The position numbers and the translations under genes were made by a program. Shown here one piece after another: positions 36,537 to 45,614 of a DNA stretch of 64,000 nucleotides. The stretch covers positions 1-64,000 of the forward strand of contig CAJTSO010000002.1 in the NCBI GenBank assembly GCA_910579115.1, given 5' to 3'. Within the stretch, counting starts at the first letter, position 1, and every line of letters starts with the position of its first letter. The notes below the pieces were generated by a model. It was given only the letters and a program-made list of their open reading frames with translations, made no database searches and was not told where the DNA came from. This DNA is from an uncultured Selenomonadaceae bacterium. Its GTDB lineage: Bacteria; Bacillota; Negativicutes; Selenomonadales; Selenomonadaceae.

Positions 36537-39119
36537 TTATAAGACTCCACGGAAATAATGACCGCGAGTTACTCCCTCGGTCGCGGTATCTTTCTCGGTT
36601 TTCCTGCACCAGTCAACTTCTTCCGGGGAGAGGTTGCTTCCCCGCCGCAAATAATCCCGATAGGCGCTTACTAACGTACTGATATGTTTAGGGTTAATAG
36701 CCTTTGCCTCAATGCGGACAGCAGTTATCCCACTATTGGTCAGCTTCCCTATTTCCGGCAGGAGGCTTAAAGTTTTACTGTTTAGCAGGTGCATATGGCA
36801 GTACTGGTCGTTAGCCACCGGAAAAAGTTCACCCTTTCGGTCCTTTAGGAAATACTGGCCGTTCTTACAAGGCATTGAGCAAGTATCACAGCCATCTTTT
36901 CCCACACCGCCCAGAAAGCTTCCCAGTACGCAGTACTCTGATACCATCAGTTCCAGCTTTCCGTGTACTATACATTCAGTCTTAATCGGTGATTTTTTTA
37001 TTAGCGGCAACAGCCCCGAGAGATTTAACTCCGGAGACAAGGTTGCCTGTTTTATTCCCAATTTTCCCAATGCTTCAAGAGTCAATCCATTAAAGGATAT
37101 CAGAGAATAATCCGAGCGCAGTTCTATATGCTTGCCGCTTTCTTCAATCAAGTTTCTTAGAATCCTGAGAGTTGCGATATTATGGACATATACGCCATCT
37201 GGTTCTAATTCAAGCCAGCTTTTCCAAAGTGTCTTTAATCCTGGGAGAGAATCCTCCCGGCATATTCTTGGAGTATTAAAAAAAAGCTTACAATCACTGC
37301 TGCCGCTCCTTACCAATGCAGCAGCCTCACGGTAACTACCAATACTCAGCGGTTCATGATGATAGCTGTCTCCACCAAATATTATCCCCTCAGCTTCCCC
37401 CTTGAGAGCAGACTTCACTCCATCAAACGCGGTGGTACTTACATAAACTGATGGTATGCTTCCTATGCTTTTTTTTTCCTCTTCCTTCAAACAAATTTTT
37501 GATAAGGTATCGAGATTTTTTCCTGTCAGTGCAGTTCCTGCATTTCTTTCATTACACCATATACTATGCCTGAGCTTATCCATAGCATCGGTAGCCTGGC
37601 GGCGCAAATCATTGATAACGCTTACAGGAACCATTACTCCCTGCTCAATATCAAGTTTTAGCTTCGACAACTTGTAAACAGTTCTTCCCAGCCTATTCAG
37701 CTGTTTTTTCGCAGTCAAATCAGTCAAAGGATGATTTTCAGCTTGAGGAATAATGTATTCAGCCTCGGCAAATACATGAACATTATTGTCCTCAGACAGA
37801 CTCAGATCCAGTCTTGGCTTTTTATTCAAATAAAATCTGGCTGAGGCCGCTACAGGCACCCTTCTCACCGGCGCGCCGGCAGTAAAGCGGCTGCGGGCTT
37901 CAGTCATCAATGCAGCATCATAAACCCGAAAGGCCCGATCGTTCTGTCGGATATTAATGCCTGTGACAAAGGCGATCGTTTCTCCCGCCTTAGCAGCGTT
38001 TATCTTATTTCCGTGGTTATCCTCAAATTCGTCAAGCTTAACCGTTGTCCGACCGCCAACTTTAACCCAAAAATCCAGCTCATCGTCCTTATTAACGTCA
38101 ACAACCAGCTTAAGAAAGGTTTTTGAATTTGCTTTATCTATTTTTACTACCCTTCCCGCCAAAATTCCACGATTATTCGGACGCATATCGCTTATCATAT
38201 TTCTCCCCGGACGACCTTTCAGATAAGCGGTAGTAAAGTCTCGGTTAAATACCTGCGCCAACCGGCGTTCAGATTCTTTGCTGTTTTTGTACCCTTCGTC
38301 CCCCTGAAGAAGACCATCCAGTGCCTGGCGATATGTATCAACCACTACTGCTACATATTCAGGTCTCTTCATCCGTCCCTCTATTTTCAGTGATGCAACC
38401 CCTGCGTTCATGTACTCCGGAAGTATTTCCAATGTTTTTAAGTCCTTGGGGGAAAGCAGGTATTCCCCTGCCTTTCCTTTCAACACATCCTGTCCCTTAT
38501 GATCAACTAATGAATAAGGCAATCTACAGGGCTGAGCGCAACGTCCGCGGTTACCGCTGCGTCCTCCTATAAGACTTGACATCAGACATTGACCTGAATA
38601 GCAAACGCAAAGGGCCCCATGCATAAACACCTCGATTTCTACCGGACTATGAGCGCAAATATATCTTATGTCTTTGAGGGAAAGCTCTCTGGAAAGGACT
38701 ACTCTCGTAAAGCCCAGGCCCGCCAGTTCCAAAACACCAGCCAAATTATGAACTGTCATCTGGGTTGAGGCATGCAGAGACAAATTGGGAGCCACCTGTC
38801 TTACCAGCATTGCCACGCCCAAATCCTGCACAAGAACAGCATCCGCCCCCGCCCCATCAAGAAAACGAAGATAATCGGCGCATTCATCCCGTTCTTCGTC
38901 ACTGACAACTGTATTGACAGTAACATGAACGGCAACCCCTCTGAGATGGGCAAATGCAAACGCCCACCTCAAAGCATCACGATCGAAATTATCAGCGTAA
39001 GCTCTTGCTCCAAAAGAAGGCCCTGCAAGATATACTGCATCGGCCCCACTCTCAACTGCGGCGATAAACGCTTCCCTGCTTCCTGCCGGGGCAAGCAATT
39101 CCATAAACTTCTTTTTCAT
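36537..39119 (-). CDS. U32-family peptidase/tRNA-rRNA hydroxylation protein with duplicated core
   Basis: An 860-residue member of family U32 with the DUF3656-type middle region. The first core has ELLAPAG, EVFMHGALC, SGQC and GNRGRCAQPCR, matching proteins linked to RNA hydroxylation in E. coli (the RlhA/TrhP group) as well as collagenase-like U32 proteins. The C-terminal 270 residues repeat the core more loosely: ECIVHGKLELMVSEYC, GCDTCSMPCKNG, then VRIEAKAINPKH aligning with LKIEGRMKRPEY of the first copy. Cysteines are kept in both halves. Soluble. Followed by its own terminator. Activity (rRNA or tRNA hydroxylation versus peptidase) cannot be decided from sequence. Confidence 0.85.
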   Translation of the reverse strand: MKKKFMELLAPAGSREAFIAAVESGADAVYLAGPSFGARAYADNFDRDALRWAFAFAHLRGVAVHVTVNTVVSDEERDECADYLRFLDGAGADAVLVQDLGVAMLVRQVAPNLSLHASTQMTVHNLAGVLELAGLGFTRVVLSRELSLKDIRYICAHSPVEIEVFMHGALCVCYSGQCLMSSLIGGRSGNRGRCAQPCRLPYSLVDHKGQDVLKGKAGEYLLSPKDLKTLEILPEYMNAGVASLKIEGRMKRPEYVAVVVDTYRQALDGLLQGDEGYKNSKESERRLAQVFNRDFTTAYLKGRPGRNMISDMRPNNRGILAGRVVKIDKANSKTFLKLVVDVNKDDELDFWVKVGGRTTVKLDEFEDNHGNKINAAKAGETIAFVTGINIRQNDRAFRVYDAALMTEARSRFTAGAPVRRVPVAASARFYLNKKPRLDLSLSEDNNVHVFAEAEYIIPQAENHPLTDLTAKKQLNRLGRTVYKLSKLKLDIEQGVMVPVSVINDLRRQATDAMDKLRHSIWCNERNAGTALTGKNLDTLSKICLKEEEKKSIGSIPSVYVSTTAFDGVKSALKGEAEGIIFGGDSYHHEPLSIGSYREAAALVRSGSSDCKLFFNTPRICREDSLPGLKTLWKSWLELEPDGVYVHNIATLRILRNLIEESGKHIELRSDYSLISFNGLTLEALGKLGIKQATLSPELNLSGLLPLIKKSPIKTECIVHGKLELMVSEYCVLGSFLGGVGKDGCDTCSMPCKNGQYFLKDRKGELFPVANDQYCHMHLLNSKTLSLLPEIGKLTNSGITAVRIEAKAINPKHISTLVSAYRDYLRRGSNLSPEEVDWCRKTEKDTATEGVTRGHYFRGVL

Positions 39120-39178
39120 AAAGACACACCTGTTATATCCTTAATAGCTGCCGGATTATCCATAATCAAATGAGTCAC

Positions 39179-39225
39179 AAAAAAGGCCGTCATCCAAGTT
39201 GCTTTTAGCCACGGAAAACGACCTT
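39179..39225 (-). terminator. Possible terminator downstream of tRNA-Leu
   Basis: Minus-strand AAGGTCGT ... ACGGCCTT with a 27-base loop and TTTTTT after it, 12 bases past the tRNA 3' end. Confidence 0.5.
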
Positions 39226-39236
39226 GTTATTCTTTT

Positions 39237-39321
39237 TGGTGCGGACAAGAGGGCTCGAACCTCCACGCCTCACGGCATTGGATCCTAAATCCAACGCGTC
39301 TGCCAATTCCGCCATGTCCGC
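39237..39321 (-). tRNA. tRNA-Leu (anticodon TAG)
   Basis: Minus-strand class II tRNA of 85 bases including an encoded CCA. Acceptor GCGGACA pairs with TGTCCGC; anticodon arm GGATT-TAG-GATCC; variable arm TGCCGTGAGGCGT; T-arm GGAGGTTCGAGCCCTC. The anticodon TAG reads CTN leucine codons. Single gene, not in a tRNA cluster. Confidence 0.95.
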
Positions 39322-39390
39322 ATTGTTGCCGCGTGTCTGCAACGGAAGCTATTCTAGCATGAATAAATAAATCTTGTCAATATAATCAAC

Positions 39391-39416
39391 CCCTGAGTAA
39401 GCTGGGCTTACCAGGG
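39391..39416 (-). terminator. Probable terminator of the der-plsY pair
   Basis: CCCTG-a-GTAAGC-tgg-GCTTAC-CAGGG, eleven pairs with one bulge, 13 bases after the plsY stop; weak T-rich tail on the minus strand. Confidence 0.55.
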
Positions 39417-39429
39417 TAATAACCCCAAA

Positions 39430-40026
39430 TTACTTTGCAGCCTTTATCTTGCTTTCTGTGCCATTCAGCAGCCGGTCAATATTTTGCTTATGGCGGACGA
39501 TGATAAATAGAGCGGCCAGACAGCCAAAAGCAATAAACCAGAAATCATATCCAAACAGCCAGGCCATGATTGGGGCTAAAGCCGCTGCCACAATTGAACC
39601 CAAAGATACATAGCCTGTAAAATAAACAACAGCAAACCAGGCTCCAAAAAGCAAAACAGTTACCAACGGCATAAGCATAGCAACCACACCTAAACCGGTT
39701 GCAACTCCCTTGCCACCCTTAAAACCGAGGAATACGGACCAGGAATGACCAACTATCGCCATGATACCCCCCATTACCTGAGAAAAAGATGAGCCATCGG
39801 CAAATTTAATGGCAAACCAAACACCGAGACAACCCTTAATGAGGTCGCAAAGGAATACAGTGATTCCGCCAGCCTTGCCAATAGTACGCCACGCATTTGT
39901 CGCGCCAATATTATGACTGCCATGGTCCCTCAGATCTGTCTTCCATATAAGCTTTCCCAAAATGAGACCGCTTGGAATGGAACCGACAAGATAAGCACAT
40001 ACAACTGCAACTATCAATCCGAACAT
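39430..40026 (-). CDS. plsY: Acyl-phosphate:glycerol-3-phosphate acyltransferase
   Basis: Inner-membrane acyltransferase of 198 residues with about five to seven transmembrane segments, starting phospholipid synthesis from acyl-phosphate. Family motifs are GSIPSGLILGK (first), GSHNIGATNAWR (second, phosphate/glycerol-3-P binding) and GFKGGKGVATGLG (third). The start ATG overlaps the der stop codon (TGATG), so translation is coupled to der; GAGGAGG lies inside the der end. plsX is not in the window. Confidence 0.95.
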   Translation of the reverse strand: MFGLIVAVVCAYLVGSIPSGLILGKLIWKTDLRDHGSHNIGATNAWRTIGKAGGITVFLCDLIKGCLGVWFAIKFADGSSFSQVMGGIMAIVGHSWSVFLGFKGGKGVATGLGVVAMLMPLVTVLLFGAWFAVVYFTGYVSLGSIVAAALAPIMAWLFGYDFWFIAFGCLAALFIIVRHKQNIDRLLNGTESKIKAAK

Positions 40027-41357
40027 CAATCATCCTCCTCTTCTTTTCTTGCTCTGGTAATAATGCGCAGCGGAGCGCCTTCAAAGCCAAATCTGGCACG
40101 AAGCTGATTCTCTAAATATCTCAAATATGAAAAATGAACAAGGGTAGGATCATTAGCAAAAAGAACAAACCGAGGCGGTTCTATACCAACCTGAGTCATA
40201 AATAGCAGCTTTAACTGACGTCCTTTATGGGCTGGCGGCGGGTTAATAGAGATTGCATCATTCAACAGCTCATTTAGGACACTGGTTTGAATGCGCATTG
40301 CCTGTTGATCCGCCACATATTTAACTACATCAGTCACACGGTTTACCCTCTGTTTTGTTAATGCGGATATGTACAGTACAGGGGCATACTGAAGAAAAAC
40401 GAGTTCATTGCGAATAATCTCCGTATATTTAACGGTAGATTTGTCGTCCTTGTCAGGTATCAAATCCCATTTATTGGCGATAATAATAACGCCTTTTCCT
40501 GATTCATGGGCAAAGCCGGCGATTTTTTTATCCTGCTCAGTTACTCCTTCTACAGCATCGATAACCATAAGAACAACATTGGCCCGGTCGACAGCTCTCA
40601 ATGCCCGCAACACGCTATAATGCTCTACAGGTTTATCAATCTTTGCCTTGCGGCGCATCCCGGCAGTATCAATCAAAGTGAATTTAATATCGTCCTTTGT
40701 GAAATGCGTATCAATCGCATCCCTGGTCGTTCCAGCAATATCACTTACAATAACCCGCTCTTCACCCAGAATTGCATTTACCAGCGAAGATTTGCCAACA
40801 TTCGGGCGACCAATTACCGCAATGGCCAGCTCATCGCTCTCATCTTCCTCTGCCGCCTTCTTCGGAAAAGCTGCTACCACAGCGTCAAGAAGGTCTCCAA
40901 GGTTCAGGGAGTTGGACGCGGAGATCGGGATTACATCTCCCAATCCAAGACTATAAAAGTCATAAATATCGTCCTGCTGCTTTTGAGTGTCTATCTTGTT
41001 TACAGCAAGAATAACCGGCTTCTTTGTCCGGCGAAGAATTCTTACAATTTCTTCATCTTCATTAGTAAGCCCAACGCGGCCATCCACTACAAAGAGGATT
41101 ACATCTGCCTCTTCGATAGCAATTGTTGCCTGCTGGCGCATACTATTCAACAGTTTATCATCACTGACCAGCTCAATACCACCAGTATCAACCATAGTGA
41201 ATTCGTTATTAAGCCATTCAGAATCGAGATATATTCTATCCCGGGTGACACCAGGAAAATCATCCACGATAGAAACGCGTTGCTTTCCAATCTGATTAAA
41301 AAGCGTAGATTTACCCACGTTAGGGCGACCAACTATAGCTACAATAGGCTTACTCAT
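40026..41357 (-). CDS. der: Ribosome-associated GTPase Der (EngA)
   Basis: A 443-residue protein with two tandem G domains and a KH-like C-terminus, needed for 50S subunit maturation. P-loops GRPNVGKST (near residue 8) and GRPNVGKSS (near 185); DTGG and DTAG switch II motifs; NKID and NKWD base-recognition motifs. AAGGAGG lies before the ATG. The 145 bases upstream hold the degraded element copy B. Coupled to plsY by a stop/start overlap. Confidence 0.97.
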   Translation of the reverse strand: MSKPIVAIVGRPNVGKSTLFNQIGKQRVSIVDDFPGVTRDRIYLDSEWLNNEFTMVDTGGIELVSDDKLLNSMRQQATIAIEEADVILFVVDGRVGLTNEDEEIVRILRRTKKPVILAVNKIDTQKQQDDIYDFYSLGLGDVIPISASNSLNLGDLLDAVVAAFPKKAAEEDESDELAIAVIGRPNVGKSSLVNAILGEERVIVSDIAGTTRDAIDTHFTKDDIKFTLIDTAGMRRKAKIDKPVEHYSVLRALRAVDRANVVLMVIDAVEGVTEQDKKIAGFAHESGKGVIIIANKWDLIPDKDDKSTVKYTEIIRNELVFLQYAPVLYISALTKQRVNRVTDVVKYVADQQAMRIQTSVLNELLNDAISINPPPAHKGRQLKLLFMTQVGIEPPRFVLFANDPTLVHFSYLRYLENQLRARFGFEGAPLRIITRARKEEEDD

Positions 41358-41382
41358 TGCGGTGCCTCCTTATAATGCAGTC

Positions 41383-41502
41383 TTTCTGAAAATTGCAAGG
41401 CAATTTCCACCTATCGGCATTCAGCGACAATTGGGCTATGAACTCCACCGTGTTGACTAATGAAGAATCCGCCACTTAACAAACTAAAGCGGGGGACATC
41501 CT
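41383..41502 (+). mobile_element. Decayed IS200/IS605-type end, copy B
   Basis: Plus strand: GTCTTT, hairpin AAATTGC-AAG-GCAATTT, GGCATTCAGCG, and then GAATCCGCC ... GCGGGGGACATCC as a terminal hairpin. GAATCC...GGACATC is reminiscent of known IS200/IS605 right ends. Order and spacing match copy A at 21.9-22.0 kb; the first stem differs from A by a C-G to T-A pair exchange that keeps pairing. No transposase or tnpB reading frame is present. It fills the gap between der and the DUF512 gene and ends at the DUF512 stop codon. Confidence 0.58.
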
Positions 41503-42930
41503 TTAGTCGTTATATTGAAGCTTCGTGTATGCGGCATTGCTTTGCCACATGTAAGAAGTACATTCTCCAGCTGTATTATTTGAATACACTGAATCAAAAT
41601 CAATTAACGTCCGGAAAAGTTCATCCCCGTGGAGAACCGGCAAAATTTTTAAACCTGTATCCTTTTCCAGGGACTCAAGGGTATCATCATCAAGGAAAAT
41701 TCCATCGCCAGCTCTAAGGCAGGAGGCTGGAATAACCATCCTTTCCTGCAATTTATTTCTTTTTCGGAGGTCTGCTATTACTTTACGGATATCTTTACCT
41801 GTGAGAAGACCGGATACATTAACGCTTTCTCCAAAAAACTCATTTATCACAGGGACAACATTATGTATATTGTTTCCGTGCGCCGCTGAAAATTCCCCTA
41901 CTATTCTGTCTATCAGTGGTTGAATTCCCATTCCAGTAAGAATTGTAACTGGTTCATCACTCCATTTTATATCAGCGCCTGCTGCATTTTGAGCATTATA
42001 CCAATCATCGAGAAAACTTCTTGCCAGTCCAATACCATTATCAAGCTGCGGAAAGCCGTCATATTGCTCCTTTTCCGGCAAAGCCCTGCCAGCAATGAAG
42101 AAAAATTCGTCCCCCAGGTAAACGAAGTTCTCTCCCGTTTCTTGTCGGAACTGTTTTTGATATTTGCTGACCAGCTCAATAATCTTTCCTGCTTCGACAC
42201 TATCAAAAAGCGACAAGGGATAACAACCTTCACGATACTTTGTAAGGCCAACCGGTACAATTGCCAGGGACACTGCATACGGCCGACGCTGCCATATTTC
42301 TTCTATCGTTCGCCTTAACTCGTTTCCGTCATTTAATCCGGGGCATAAAACAACCTGTGAATGGAATTCTATCCCATCGCGGGCCAGGCGGTCCAATTGC
42401 GAGTTCAATTCTTTTGCCCTGGGAGATCCAAGCATCTTCTCACGGAGTGCTGGATTAGTAGTCTGAACAGAAATATGAAGAGGGCTTAAATGATACCGGG
42501 CAATCCTCTGAAAATCCTCCTCTTTGATATTTGTCAAGGTAACGAAATTGCCATATAAAAAGGAAAGTCTATAGTCATCATCTTTTATATACAGAGCTGA
42601 GCGCATTTGCGGCGGGACCTGATCAACAAAGCAAAAATAGCAATGATTTCCGCAACATCTAATTCCATCAAAAACTGCCGACTCAAACTCAACGCCCAAC
42701 TCCTCATCTATATCCTTATCAAAATCAATAATCTCCTCCTGACCATCAGCATGACGAACAACAAGGCCAATCTCTTCTTCAGCCATGGCAAAAGACAAAT
42801 CAATAAGATCTCTGAGCTGGACTCCGTTTATTGACAGTATTTCATCCCCGGTCACCAGACCAAGCTCATCGGCTAGTCCTCCCGACGCCACGTGTATTAT
42901 TTTTCCCCCAAAGGTCTTCACTTTACTCAT
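41503..42930 (-). CDS. DUF512 family protein: PDZ plus radical-SAM-like domain
   Basis: A 475-residue protein of a family common in Firmicutes and cyanobacteria, function unsettled. An N-terminal PDZ-like domain (about 8-60, GLADELGLVTGDEILSINGV) is followed by a radical-SAM-type cysteine triad at C93, C97 and C100 (CxxxCxxC), then PLHISVQTTNP, LCPGLNDG and the conserved NEFFGESVNVSGLLTG. The last about 25 residues (from SVYSNNTAG) look less conserved and abut the element remnant. Start ATG has only a weak site (GGGAAAA). It begins 17 bases beyond the rpsA terminator, so its promoter is not obvious. Confidence 0.86.
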   Translation of the reverse strand: MSKVKTFGGKIIHVASGGLADELGLVTGDEILSINGVQLRDLIDLSFAMAEEEIGLVVRHADGQEEIIDFDKDIDEELGVEFESAVFDGIRCCGNHCYFCFVDQVPPQMRSALYIKDDDYRLSFLYGNFVTLTNIKEEDFQRIARYHLSPLHISVQTTNPALREKMLGSPRAKELNSQLDRLARDGIEFHSQVVLCPGLNDGNELRRTIEEIWQRRPYAVSLAIVPVGLTKYREGCYPLSLFDSVEAGKIIELVSKYQKQFRQETGENFVYLGDEFFFIAGRALPEKEQYDGFPQLDNGIGLARSFLDDWYNAQNAAGADIKWSDEPVTILTGMGIQPLIDRIVGEFSAAHGNNIHNVVPVINEFFGESVNVSGLLTGKDIRKVIADLRKRNKLQERMVIPASCLRAGDGIFLDDDTLESLEKDTGLKILPVLHGDELFRTLIDFDSVYSNNTAGECTSYMWQSNAAYTKLQYND

Positions 42931-42947
42931 AATTTTCCCGTTACCAC

Positions 42948-42974
42948 AAAAAGGGGCAGGCCTCTGCCTGCCCC
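42948..42974 (-). terminator. Strong terminator after rpsA
   Basis: Minus-strand GGGGCAGGC-agag-GCCTGCCCC followed by TTTTT, 20 bases after the rpsA stop. Confidence 0.92.
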
Positions 42975-42993
42975 CTAAAATATTTATCTTCGA

Positions 42994-44091
42994 TTATTCG
43001 GCAGCCGGAACCTCTTCGAGATTCTTATCAGCCTTTGCGATACTTAGGCTGATACGCTTCTTGGCGGTGTCAATACGGAGAATCTTTACCGTAACGACAT
43101 CACCCATGCTTACAGCTTCATCAGCTTTAGCAATACGGCGGTCAGAGAGCTCTCCCATGGGAATAAGACCATCAAAGCCAGGCTCGATTTCCATGAAGGC
43201 GCCAAAATTAGTGAGCTTAATAATCTTGCCCTGAATAAGGGAACCCTCGGTATATTTCCCAGCGCGCTCAAACCAAGGATCCTGCAACGTATCTTTCACA
43301 GAGAGAGATATACGCTTAGTCTCAGGATCAAAGCTCTTGACCTTTACATCCAGTTCCTGGCCAACCTCAAAAACCTCAGAGGGATGCTTGACACGACTCC
43401 AGGAGAGATCGGAGATATGAGCAAGACCATCTACTCCACCGATATCAATGAAAGCACCATAGTCTACGAGGCGCTTAACAACACCCTTCAAAGTCTGACC
43501 AGCCTCAAGGGTAGAGAACAACCGCTCTTGCTTTTGGGTGCGTTCTTCCTCCAGAATTTTGCGGCGGGAGAGAACCAAACGCTGCTTCTTCGGGTCACAC
43601 TCCAAAGGCAGAGCAGTAACAATCTGACCAACATATACCTGAAGATCTTTTACAAAACCAAGATCAACCTGAGATGCCGGGATGAAAGCGCGCAGACCCT
43701 GAACAGCGGCAACGACACCGCCTTTAACGACATTTGTAATCTCAGCTTCAACGGTCTCCTGTCGCTCGGTGATCCCCTGAAGAACTTCCCATGCGGCAAA
43801 CTTATCAGCCTTAACCTTGGAGAGAACCGCACCATTCTCACCACCCATGGATACGACAAAAACCTTAATCACATCACCGACCTTGACAACATCCTCTGCG
43901 GATTCAGGGGCCGGATAGCGCAGTTCACGCTTAGGAATGGGAATTTCCTGCTTGTAGCCAATATCTACAAATGCCTCGTCACGATTTACCAATATGACGG
44001 TACCTTCGACGACTTCCTTTTCTTTGATTTCCTGCCCTGCTGCCGCTTCCTCTTCAGCCAGGAGCTGTTCCATTGTCATTTCTTCTTGCAC
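42994..44091 (-). CDS. rpsA: 30S ribosomal protein S1 homologue, four S1 domains
   Basis: A 365-residue S1-type RNA-binding protein with four OB-fold S1 repeats (about 25-95, 112-180, 197-268, 282-352), as usual for Firmicutes rather than the six of E. coli. Typical motifs are GAFIDIGG-DGLAHISDLS and GAFMEIEPGFDGLIP. The tail is acidic. Start: GTG at 44091 has GGAGG ten bases upstream, inside ispH; an ATG at 44079 overlaps the ispH stop by four bases and is also possible. Last gene of the rluB-to-rpsA operon, followed by a strong terminator. In several relatives ispH and rpsA are one fused gene. Confidence 0.93.
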   Translation of the reverse strand: MQEEMTMEQLLAEEEAAAGQEIKEKEVVEGTVILVNRDEAFVDIGYKQEIPIPKRELRYPAPESAEDVVKVGDVIKVFVVSMGGENGAVLSKVKADKFAAWEVLQGITERQETVEAEITNVVKGGVVAAVQGLRAFIPASQVDLGFVKDLQVYVGQIVTALPLECDPKKQRLVLSRRKILEEERTQKQERLFSTLEAGQTLKGVVKRLVDYGAFIDIGGVDGLAHISDLSWSRVKHPSEVFEVGQELDVKVKSFDPETKRISLSVKDTLQDPWFERAGKYTEGSLIQGKIIKLTNFGAFMEIEPGFDGLIPMGELSDRRIAKADEAVSMGDVVTVKILRIDTAKKRISLSIAKADKNLEEVPAAE

Positions 44092-44906
44092 TTTTCATAA
44101 ACCTCCTTGATAACCCAGTCAGGAGTTGACGCTCCGGCTGTGATACCAACATTTTCTATTCCGTCAAACCACTCGGGCCTAAGCTCGGAAGCCGTCTCGA
44201 TATGGTATGTCGAACACTTTTCAGCGCAAAGCTGCGCTAACCGAGCGGTATTTGCACTGTTCTTTCCACCGATAACCAACATCAGATCCACATCACCAGC
44301 CAGCCTTATTGCTGCTGTCTGGCGCTGATCGGTAGCCGTACAAATAGTGCGCAATATATGAATATCATTTGACTTACCGAGGAGTATTCCCACTATACGA
44401 TTAAACTTCTCCCCAGAAAATGTCGTCTGAGAAACAATCCCCAAATGAGCGCAGGGCATGAGCTCCTCAGCTTCTTCCACGCTATCTATTACAATTGCCT
44501 TAGAACCTGACCACTCAAAAATGCTCTTTACTTCCGGATGCTCTTTCTCTCCGATTATTACAACACTATAACCTTCACTCATTAAGCGACGAGCTGCCAT
44601 CTGAGCCTGCTTCACATGCGGACAGGTAGCATCAACTACCTGAAGACCCAGCCTTTCTGCCTCTTCATACACCTCGGGTCCAACCCCGTGAGAGCGAATT
44701 ACAATAGTATCCCCCTGCTTCATTTCTGCTGGAGAATCAACGGTTCCAACGCCTTCACTTTCGAGCCGTGAAACCATCTGAGGGTTGTGAATAATGGGTC
44801 CAAGGGTGGCAGACCTGCCATTAGAGCGCGCATTATCACGTGCCAACTCAATAGCCCGTTTTACTCCATAACAAAAACCCAGACACTCAGCCAACATTAC
44901 TTTCAT
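44076..44906 (-). CDS. ispH: 4-hydroxy-3-methylbut-2-enyl diphosphate reductase
   Basis: [4Fe-4S] reductase, last step of the MEP isoprenoid pathway, 276 residues. Cluster cysteines: ECLGFCYGV (near residue 12), VDATCPHV (near 95) and RTICTATDQRQ (near 190); SQTTF and IGGKNSANT are also present. It overlaps rpsA by 4 to 16 bases depending on the rpsA start, so expression is coupled. The 93-base gap from plsC contains a small CTGAGA/TCTCAG hairpin. ispE, from the same pathway, is at the right edge of the window. Confidence 0.96.
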   Translation of the reverse strand: MKVMLAECLGFCYGVKRAIELARDNARSNGRSATLGPIIHNPQMVSRLESEGVGTVDSPAEMKQGDTIVIRSHGVGPEVYEEAERLGLQVVDATCPHVKQAQMAARRLMSEGYSVVIIGEKEHPEVKSIFEWSGSKAIVIDSVEEAEELMPCAHLGIVSQTTFSGEKFNRIVGILLGKSNDIHILRTICTATDQRQTAAIRLAGDVDLMLVIGGKNSANTARLAQLCAEKCSTYHIETASELRPEWFDGIENVGITAGASTPDWVIKEVYEKCKKK

Positions 44907-44999
44907 AGATTACCACATCGTTTCAAATTTATCAAGAAAATTATTCGAACAGAAGGAGACTATTTTCTGAGACCATTCTCAGCGAAATCACCAAAGTCA

Positions 45000-45605
45000 T
45001 CAAACTACTTCGCCTCGATTATAGGCATCAAGCATATATTGTATTTTCTCCATCAGGTCTGCCGAAAAATCATTCAATGCCTGCTTATCAGCGTGTTCCG
45101 AATCATATATCATGGGCTCTCCATAAAGCACGGCAACCTTGGGCAAAAACTTTTCCCCGAATATATCTCTCGTTCCAACGATGGCTACAGGGACAACAGC
45201 CGCCTTTGATATAGAAGCAAGAAGTGATACTCCTGCGCCAACCTTGCCAAGCTTTCCATTCTTGCTTCTGGTTCCTTCCGGAAATATTGCCATACATTCA
45301 CCGGACTTTAATATCTTCAAGGCTTTTTTTATAGCGCTCTTATCTGATGCTCCCCGCCTCACCGGGAAAGCATGAAGATTTCGTATAATACTCCCAAAAA
45401 CAGGAACTTTGAAAAGTTCCTCCTTTGCCATGAAGCTTACAGGACGGTCAACATAGGTTGCCAAAAGCGGTACATCCCAAAATGACTGATGGTTCGCCGC
45501 AAATATTACAGGACCTTCTGAAGGGATACGTTCTTGATGCCCCAGTGTAAAATCAAAAATATGCCAAAACCGGCGAAAGAAAACTCCAAGAAGCGAGTAT
45601 AACAT
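45000..45605 (-). CDS. plsC: 1-acyl-sn-glycerol-3-phosphate acyltransferase
   Basis: Membrane-associated acyltransferase of 201 residues that makes phosphatidic acid. The HX4D motif is NHQSFWD (His39, Asp44), followed by the FPEGTRS substrate motif and GAGVSLLA/VPVAIVGT later. One hydrophobic N-terminal stretch. It begins 9 bases after the cmk stop, within the aroA-cmk-plsC-ispH-rpsA operon, an order common in Firmicutes. Confidence 0.93.
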   Translation of the reverse strand: MLYSLLGVFFRRFWHIFDFTLGHQERIPSEGPVIFAANHQSFWDVPLLATYVDRPVSFMAKEELFKVPVFGSIIRNLHAFPVRRGASDKSAIKKALKILKSGECMAIFPEGTRSKNGKLGKVGAGVSLLASISKAAVVPVAIVGTRDIFGEKFLPKVAVLYGEPMIYDSEHADKQALNDFSADLMEKIQYMLDAYNRGEVV

Positions 45606-45614
45606 CTTTTCCTC

